Of a stretch of 64,000 bases of DNA, positions 58,798-64,000 are shown in pieces; within the stretch, counting starts at the first letter, position 1; every line of letters starts with the position of its first letter. The notes below the pieces were generated by a model. The model saw only the letters and a program-made list of their open reading frames with translations. It made no database searches and was not told the DNA's origin. Source of the stretch: Methanomicrobiales archaeon (GTDB taxonomy: Archaea > Halobacteriota > Methanomicrobia > Methanomicrobiales > Methanospirillaceae); NCBI GenBank assembly GCA_025358115.1, contig JANYKQ010000009.1, positions 1-64,000 on the forward strand. The letters run 5' to 3'. A program made the position numbers and the translations under genes.

Positions 58798-61789
58798 GGC
58801 AGACATTCTCGTTGTTGAAGATGAAGCCCTCATCGCAGCCAGCCTTGTCCATACCCTCACCTCGCTCGGCTATACCGTGCAGGAGCCCGTTTCAACCGGG
58901 GAGGACGCGATCCGGGCGGTAAAAGCCCGGCAACCGGATCTTGTGCTCATGAACATCGAGCTGATCGGGCCGATGAATGGAATCGAAGCTGCAGAGAAGA
59001 TCCGGGCATTTGCCGATATTCCCATCGTGTACCTCACTGCCTATACCGATAACCTGAAACTTAAGCAGGCACAGCTCACCAACCCGTACGGGTACCTTGC
59101 TAAACCCGCCCATAACCGGGAACTCAATGCCACCATCGAGATGGCCCTGTACAAGCATGCACTCGACCGGAAACTACAAGAGAGCGAGGAGTTGTTCCGA
59201 AGTTTATTCGATAGTGCAAACGATGCAATATTCCTCCACGATTTCCTGCCGGATGGGAAACCCGGCAGATATATCAAAGTAAACGAGATCGCCTGCGAGC
59301 GCCTTGGCTATACCCGGGAAGAACTGCTCACCATGTCACCTTTTGATATTGTATCTCCCGGACACCGCCTCATTATGCCGGAGATAATCCGCACGATATA
59401 CATGCAGGGGCAGGGGACATTTGATACAATCCACAAAAGAAAAGATGGAACAGAATTTCCGGTAGAGATCAACACCCGGATTCTCGAATCGAACGGAAAG
59501 GAAGTGGCACTTTCCATAGCCCGGGACATCACTGAGCGTAAGACCACGGAGTCCGTCTTCCAGGCCCTGGTCAGGAGCATGGTGGGAACAACCGGGTTCA
59601 ATTCCTTAAAGAAAATTACGGAAAACATCCATTCGTGGCTCGGAGCCGAATGCGTCATGATCGGCGAGATCCAGCCGGACCGCCAGACCGTAAATGTCCT
59701 GTCCATGTTCCTTGACGGTAAGGATGTTACCGGTTTTTCCTATACCCTCAAGGGGACCCCCTGTGAAAATGTTGCCGAAAAGGGATTCTGCCTGTACCCG
59801 GATAACGCTATTGAGCTCTTCCCGGACAGTAAAGACCTCGTTGAGCTCAATATCAGGGGATACATCGGTACCCCCCTGAGGAATTACGAAGGACAGGTGA
59901 TTGGGATCCTTTGTGCGCTTTTCCGGAAACCCGTAAAAGCCACTTCTTCAATGCAGGAGATCATGGACATTATCGCGGTAAAAGCTGCCGCGGAGATCGA
60001 ACGCAAGCAGGCGGAAGAGACGCTGGTGGAGAGCGAGGAACGCTTCCGCATGCTGCTCCAGCATGTCCCCTCAATAGCCATCCAGGGTTATAACCTGGAT
60101 GGCATTACCCAGTACTGGAACGAGGCCGCCGAAAAACTGTATGGATACACCCCGGAGGAGGCCTTGGGAAAGAATCTCATCGATCTTATCATCCCGCCGG
60201 AGTTAAAAGATGAGGTAAGAAAAACAATGGTGGATATGGAGGAGACAGGAAAACCCACCCCGGCATCAGAATTATCCCTCATGCGAAAGGATGGATCCCG
60301 CGTGGACGTATTCTCCCATCACGCTCTTGTGAAAAATCCGAAAAAGGGTATGGAGCTGTTCTGTATCGATATTGATCTTACCGAGCGCAAACGGGCGGAG
60401 GAGATGATACGGGAAAGTGAGGATCGGTTCCGCACCATCATCAACTCGATGCAGATTGGCATTGTCATCATCGATGCACAGACCCATAGGATCCTTGAAG
60501 CAAACCCGAAAGCTCTCGAAATGATCGGGAGTACCACAGAGTCGGTAACAGGTTCGGTATGTCACCAGTTTATCTGTCCTGCCGAATCGGGTAAATGCCC
60601 GGTTACAGATCTTGGACAGACGATTGATTCCTCCGAACGTGTCCTTCTCACCCACAAGGGAGAGAGATTATCCATCCTCAAGAGTGTTATCAAAATGATG
60701 CTTGGGGGAAGGGAAGTAATGATAGAATCCTTCACCGACATCAGTGACCGCAAACGGACCGAGGAGATGCTGCGGGAAAGTGAGGAGAAATACCGGACCC
60801 TGTTTGACAGTGCAGGGGATATGATCTTCATCCACGATCTGAACGGGAGGATACTGGCATTCAACACGCTTGCCTGTGAACGGCTCGGCTACACCCGCCA
60901 GGAACTGATGTCCTTCACGGTCGGAGATGTGGATTCACCGGAGAATGCTCCGCATGCACCGGAACGTATCGCCCGGCTCAAAGAACAGGTCCATATCTCG
61001 TTTGAAACAGTGCATCTGCGCAAGGATGGTTCACGTATCCCGGTTGTCGTAAGCGCGAAGCTGATCACATGGGAGGGGCAGCCGGCAGTGATGAGCATCT
61101 GCCATGACATCAGCGACCGCAAACGGGCAGAAGAAGCCCTGAATCTGGCCGGCAAAAAACTCGCACTCCTCTCCGGCATTACCCGGCACGACATCAACAA
61201 CCAGCTTACGGTTCTGAGAGGCTACCTTACCATTCTCGCAAAGAAGCAGCCCGATCCAGCACTCAATGAATATATCCGGAAGGCTTCATCCTCTGCGGAG
61301 CGTATCTCTGCCATGATCCAGTTCACCAAGGAGTACGAGCAACTGGGAGTGAGTGGTCCGGTCTGGCAGGAGATTGGGAAGATTGCAAAAATGGCAGCGG
61401 TTGATCTTCTGCCGGATGGTGTCAGCCTCACGGTGAATACAGGAAGTTACGAAATCTATGCCGATCCCATGTTCATGATGGTTATTTACAATCTTTTTGA
61501 CAATGCCAAACGCCATGGGGTGCATGTCACAGAGATCACTGTTTACTTCATAAAAGAGGAACACTCTGCGACACTTATCGTTGAGGATAATGGTATTGGT
61601 GTGCCTTCGCCTCTTAAGGAGACAATATTTGAAAAGGGCTTTGGGAAGAACACCGGGCTTGGCCTTTTTATGATCCGGGAGATCCTTGCCATCACCGGCC
61701 TGTCCATTCAGGAGACTGGTACTGAAGGAAAAGGTACCCGTTTTGAAATAACGCTGCCGCCCGGGACCTGGCGCGAGGGTCCGGGCTGA
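58790..61789 (+). CDS. Hybrid kinase with a receiver that lacks its phosphoacceptor Asp
   Basis: 999 residues. Receiver-like domain (about 5-125; ILVVEDEALIAASLVHTL, VLMNIELIGPMNGIEAAE, YLTAYTD, YLAKPA) in which the phosphorylated Asp is replaced by Asn (N55). Then PAS (about 135-255), GAF (about 265-405), three PAS domains (about 415-785), H-box SGITRHDINNQLTVLRGYL (about 800) and HATPase (DNAKRHGV, EDNGIGVP, GKNTGLGLFMIREIL). The receiver can therefore not be phosphorylated in the usual way and may serve as a protein-docking pseudo-receiver. Last gene of the operon; nitrogenase relics begin right at its stop. Confidence 0.88.
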   Translation: MNKADILVVEDEALIAASLVHTLTSLGYTVQEPVSTGEDAIRAVKARQPDLVLMNIELIGPMNGIEAAEKIRAFADIPIVYLTAYTDNLKLKQAQLTNPYGYLAKPAHNRELNATIEMALYKHALDRKLQESEELFRSLFDSANDAIFLHDFLPDGKPGRYIKVNEIACERLGYTREELLTMSPFDIVSPGHRLIMPEIIRTIYMQGQGTFDTIHKRKDGTEFPVEINTRILESNGKEVALSIARDITERKTTESVFQALVRSMVGTTGFNSLKKITENIHSWLGAECVMIGEIQPDRQTVNVLSMFLDGKDVTGFSYTLKGTPCENVAEKGFCLYPDNAIELFPDSKDLVELNIRGYIGTPLRNYEGQVIGILCALFRKPVKATSSMQEIMDIIAVKAAAEIERKQAEETLVESEERFRMLLQHVPSIAIQGYNLDGITQYWNEAAEKLYGYTPEEALGKNLIDLIIPPELKDEVRKTMVDMEETGKPTPASELSLMRKDGSRVDVFSHHALVKNPKKGMELFCIDIDLTERKRAEEMIRESEDRFRTIINSMQIGIVIIDAQTHRILEANPKALEMIGSTTESVTGSVCHQFICPAESGKCPVTDLGQTIDSSERVLLTHKGERLSILKSVIKMMLGGREVMIESFTDISDRKRTEEMLRESEEKYRTLFDSAGDMIFIHDLNGRILAFNTLACERLGYTRQELMSFTVGDVDSPENAPHAPERIARLKEQVHISFETVHLRKDGSRIPVVVSAKLITWEGQPAVMSICHDISDRKRAEEALNLAGKKLALLSGITRHDINNQLTVLRGYLTILAKKQPDPALNEYIRKASSSAERISAMIQFTKEYEQLGVSGPVWQEIGKIAKMAAVDLLPDGVSLTVNTGSYEIYADPMFMMVIYNLFDNAKRHGVHVTEITVYFIKEEHSATLIVEDNGIGVPSPLKETIFEKGFGKNTGLGLFMIREILAITGLSIQETGTEGKGTRFEITLPPGTWREGPG

Positions 61790-62724
61790 GATTGCACTCA
61801 CCGAGTTCCTGCTCGCGATGGGCATGATCCCGGTGTATGTCCTCACGGGCACGCCCGGCAAAGCGTTTGAGGCCGAGATAAGGAAGATGCTCGAAGAGGC
61901 GGGAATTACCGGCTCGAGAGTCAAAGCGGAAGGCGACCTCTTCGAACTCCAGCAGTGGATCAAAGAGGCCCCGGTCGATCTCCTGATCGGCACTTCGTAT
62001 GGGAAGTACATTGCCCGGGCCGAGGATGTCCCGTTCGTCCGCTTCGGATTCCCGATCCTGGACCGGGCTGTCCACCCGCTCATGCCGGTGGTCGGCTACC
62101 GGGGATGCCTGCGCCTGATCGAACAGATCAGCAACGCCCTCCTGGAACGCAGGGACCGCGACTGCCTGGATGAAGCATTGGAAAAACTCAGTGGCCGGTC
62201 ACTGCCCGACCTCCTCGAACGGGAACGGGGCTGGCTGCTGGACGGTATGGAGGACTCGCATAAATTCAACGCGGCCGGCCGATCGTGTACGGCGAGCCTG
62301 AATTCGTGTACGCATTCTCCGGCATCTGCGTGGAGAATGGTGCCGTCCCGGTTGTCATCGCGAGCGGGACAAAGAGCAGCCGGCTTGCCGGAATGTTAAC
62401 CACGCTTCTTGCTGATGCGGATGAGCAACCGGTCATCCTTGAGGAGACCGACTTTGCCGCCATCGATGAAGCAGGATTCATGGCCGGAGCAAATATCGCG
62501 ATCGGCCATTCCGGGGGAAAATTCCTGACCGAACGCCGGGGTATCCCGGTTATCCGGGTGGGATTTCCCATCCATGACCGGACCGGTGGGCAGCGTTGTT
62601 GTCGGCAGGTTATGCAGGAACCTTAGCATTTCTCGACCGGTTCACCAACGCTCTGCTGGAGACCAAATCCGAATCGTACCGCGAACTGCGGAAAGAAGAG
62701 ATGGGTATCCGGGAAGGTGCCTGA
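61782..62724 (+). pseudogene. Decayed nitrogenase component 1 (NifK/NifN-like) relics
   Basis: Three frames carry pieces of two nitrogenase-type (NifD/K/E/N superfamily) C-terminal regions. In frame one: TEFLLAMGMIPVYVLTGTPG, LLIGTSYGKYIARAEDVP, VRFGFPILDR and VGYRGCLRLIEQISNALLER. This continues without a stop into a second copy's middle piece (SGRSLPDLLERERGWLLDGM, then EDSHKF). After a frameshift near 62275 comes IVYGEPEFVYAFSGICVENG, ANIAIGHSGGKFL and VRVGFPIHDR. After another shift near 62585 comes LDRFTNALLETKSESYRELR and a stop at 62724. Catalytic N-terminal halves are absent. Nothing here can encode a working nitrogenase. It is judged to be a collapsed nif-like cluster. Confidence 0.75.
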
Positions 62725-62725
62725 A

Positions 62726-62875
62726 ATGCAAAAACCTGAAAAACATATTTTTGTCTGTTCAAGATCACGGCCCAACGGCCAGCAGAAAGGCTTCTGCCAT
62801 GCGAAAGAAGGTGTCGAGATCATGAGCATGGTATACTTTCATAACAATAGCGGCTACACGCCGTTCTCAAAGTAG
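62726..62875 (+). pseudogene. Truncated [2Fe-2S] ferredoxin (thioredoxin-fold) relic
   Basis: A 49-residue frame with a typical N-terminus, KPEKHIFVCSRSRPNGQQKG then FCHAKEGVEI, of the thioredoxin-like [2Fe-2S] ferredoxins. The second Cys pair (usually GCLGIC) and the rest are missing; the end VYFHNNSGYTPFSK is unrelated. It begins one base after the nitrogenase relic's stop, as a nif-cluster ferredoxin would. The following 264 bp to 63139 hold no gene, only AT-rich promoter-like sequence (TTATTTAATA near 63025, TTTTAAAATACGG near 63117). Confidence 0.65.
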
Positions 62876-63139
62876 CCGGAATACCACAAAAGTTACCGGT
62901 TCTGTTTTTCCGGTTCAGGAATGCCCACGTTTGGATTTTCTTTAAAAAAATCCGTTTTTCATCTTCACGCATCTTTGAGGGAAAGAGCATGGGCTTGTGA
63001 GGCTGGTAGACGGTTACAAAATATTATTTAATACCGTTCACAAATTGGATGCTATGACATATTTGGGAGTGGATGTCATCACGATGCTGCGAAAAACTCG
63101 TTTGAAAGATGTGAGACTTTTAAAATACGGGTGGCTTGT

Positions 63140-64000
63140 ATGAGAGCCCGGACTACAGTCGTTATCGTAATTCTCCTCCTTGCCATGTGCATCCTGCCGG
63201 TTGCCGCAGAGACGATCTTTATCCAGACAACACCGGATAATGTCCTGATCACAATCTCATCTGCAACAGGAACGATTGCAAGCGGCAGATCCGCTCCGGA
63301 CTCTGTCCATGGCGGTTTTTGGTTCCAGGCCGACATCCCCCCGGGGAGTTATACGATCCGGGGGGAGCGGGACGGGTATATTACCCAGACGATAACAACC
63401 TCGGTCATCTCGGGTTGGTCCCCCACCGTGGCGCTGGATCTGCCCACTGCATCGGCATCGATGGGGAGAATTGTTGCTTCGACTAATGTCTGCGGAGCGG
63501 AGATCGGGTATTCTGATCCCACCAAGACAACCATCGGGTTTGGAACAACACAGGCACTGATTCCGGATACGGTACCCTGTTACTATAGCACATCGGTTCC
63601 CGCCGGCACGTATGAAATTTCTGCCGGAAAACCCGGGTACGAGACACAGCACCAGACCGTGACCGTGACAGCCGGATCGGAAACCCCGGTCAGCTTTACC
63701 CTGAACGGGCCGGCTGTTGTGACCACAACCGCCTCGGTCGGCCGACCGGGTGAATATACCCTGGAGATCAGCCCTTCACCCGCCTCGGTAAAAGAGTGTA
63801 TCAGCTATGCAACGGATGAAGGAATCCTGACTCAGGGAAAGACCATCTGCACTGAATCCGAATATACCGCACAAAGAACCTCCACGCTCCTCTCCAGCCA
63901 GTACCTTGAGCTGACTGCATCAAAGAAAGGCTATATCCCCCAGACCGTAAAAATCCGGCTCTCCCCGGGTGAGATCCGGGCTGTCCGGATAACACTCCAA
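63140..64000 (+). CDS. Secreted PEGA-type surface protein (runs off the window)
   Basis: At least 287 residues, no stop before the window ends. Signal peptide (about 5-22; VVIVILLLAMCILPVAAE), then repeated PEGA-like modules of about 90 residues: TTPDNVLITIS ... WFQADIPPGSYTIRGERDG, STNVCGAEIGY ... VPAGTYEISAGKPGY, SPSPASVKECISYAT ... QYLELTASKKGY. PEGA domains are surface beta-sandwiches, often with an anchor at the C-terminus that lies outside this window. ATG 63140 is preceded by a weak GGTGG. Confidence 0.8.
   Translation, partial: MRARTTVVIVILLLAMCILPVAAETIFIQTTPDNVLITISSATGTIASGRSAPDSVHGGFWFQADIPPGSYTIRGERDGYITQTITTSVISGWSPTVALDLPTASASMGRIVASTNVCGAEIGYSDPTKTTIGFGTTQALIPDTVPCYYSTSVPAGTYEISAGKPGYETQHQTVTVTAGSETPVSFTLNGPAVVTTTASVGRPGEYTLEISPSPASVKECISYATDEGILTQGKTICTESEYTAQRTSTLLSSQYLELTASKKGYIPQTVKIRLSPGEIRAVRITLQ

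Noticed and set aside
1-64000. tRNA or rRNA genes
   Set aside because: No convincing T-arm (GGTTCRANTCC) with matching acceptor and anticodon arms was found by eye, and no rRNA-like segment; a covariance search would be decisive.

Overview
The window looks like chromosomal DNA of a methanogenic archaeon of the order Methanomicrobiales, most like Methanoregula. This is inferred from gene content, not from a search. The pointers are a group II chaperonin (thermosome), archaeal TiaS, a four-subunit pyruvate-type 2-oxoacid:ferredoxin oxidoreductase, methanogen-style PAS/receiver histidine kinases with a [T/S]RHDINNQL H-box, PEGA lipoproteins, a PGF-CTERM-like tail, many short zinc-ribbon proteins, TATA-like promoters and U-rich terminators. 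No rRNA, tRNA or CRISPR array was recognised.

Layout. 0.2-6.1 kb: membrane and zinc-ribbon proteins (an SPFH-like protein, a TM2-like protein) and two unrecognised coiled-coil genes. 6.1-7.7 kb: a stray kinase tail, a small conserved hypothetical gene and a 405-bp imperfect tandem duplication. 7.7-15 kb: a lipoprotein, a second primase-like (AEP) gene with a zinc-ribbon partner, an NHL/PEGA surface protein, a TerB-like protein, polyphosphate:AMP phosphotransferase and a PEGA lipoprotein.

15.3-20.3 kb (minus strand) is the most striking locus. It is a compact five-gene operon encoding two ESCRT-III/Snf7-like coiled-coil proteins, a Vps4-like AAA ATPase with an MIT-like N-terminus, a TIR protein whose N-terminus resembles the same MIT-like module, and a membrane protein with two TrkA-N-like domains and a C-terminal RyR domain. 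I read it as a candidate membrane-remodelling and NAD-linked signalling or defence system.

20.4-38.5 kb is a Ser/Thr phosphorylation island. Two giant membrane kinases have extracytoplasmic PQQ-type beta-propellers. A third propeller protein has lost its kinase domain, and a kinase-tail relic lies just downstream of it. The island continues with a cytoplasmic zinc-ribbon kinase, a PP2C phosphatase, a zinc-ribbon protein and a CARF-winged-helix regulator.

39-50.2 kb: a receiver/PAS protein, a zinc-ribbon membrane protein, porBACD, an unrecognised 240-residue protein, a zinc-ribbon protein, a tandem pair of cupredoxin-like lipoproteins that have lost their copper ligands, thermosome, an XRE-type regulator and divergent tiaS. 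50.4-61.8 kb: a five-gene operon of PAS/GAF/receiver histidine kinases. 61.8-62.9 kb: decayed nitrogenase-component and [2Fe-2S] ferredoxin relics. The window ends inside a secreted PEGA-type protein.

Two genes (3602 and porB at 40529) appear to start with ATC: both have a good Shine-Dalgarno sequence at the right distance and no ATG/GTG/TTG in position.
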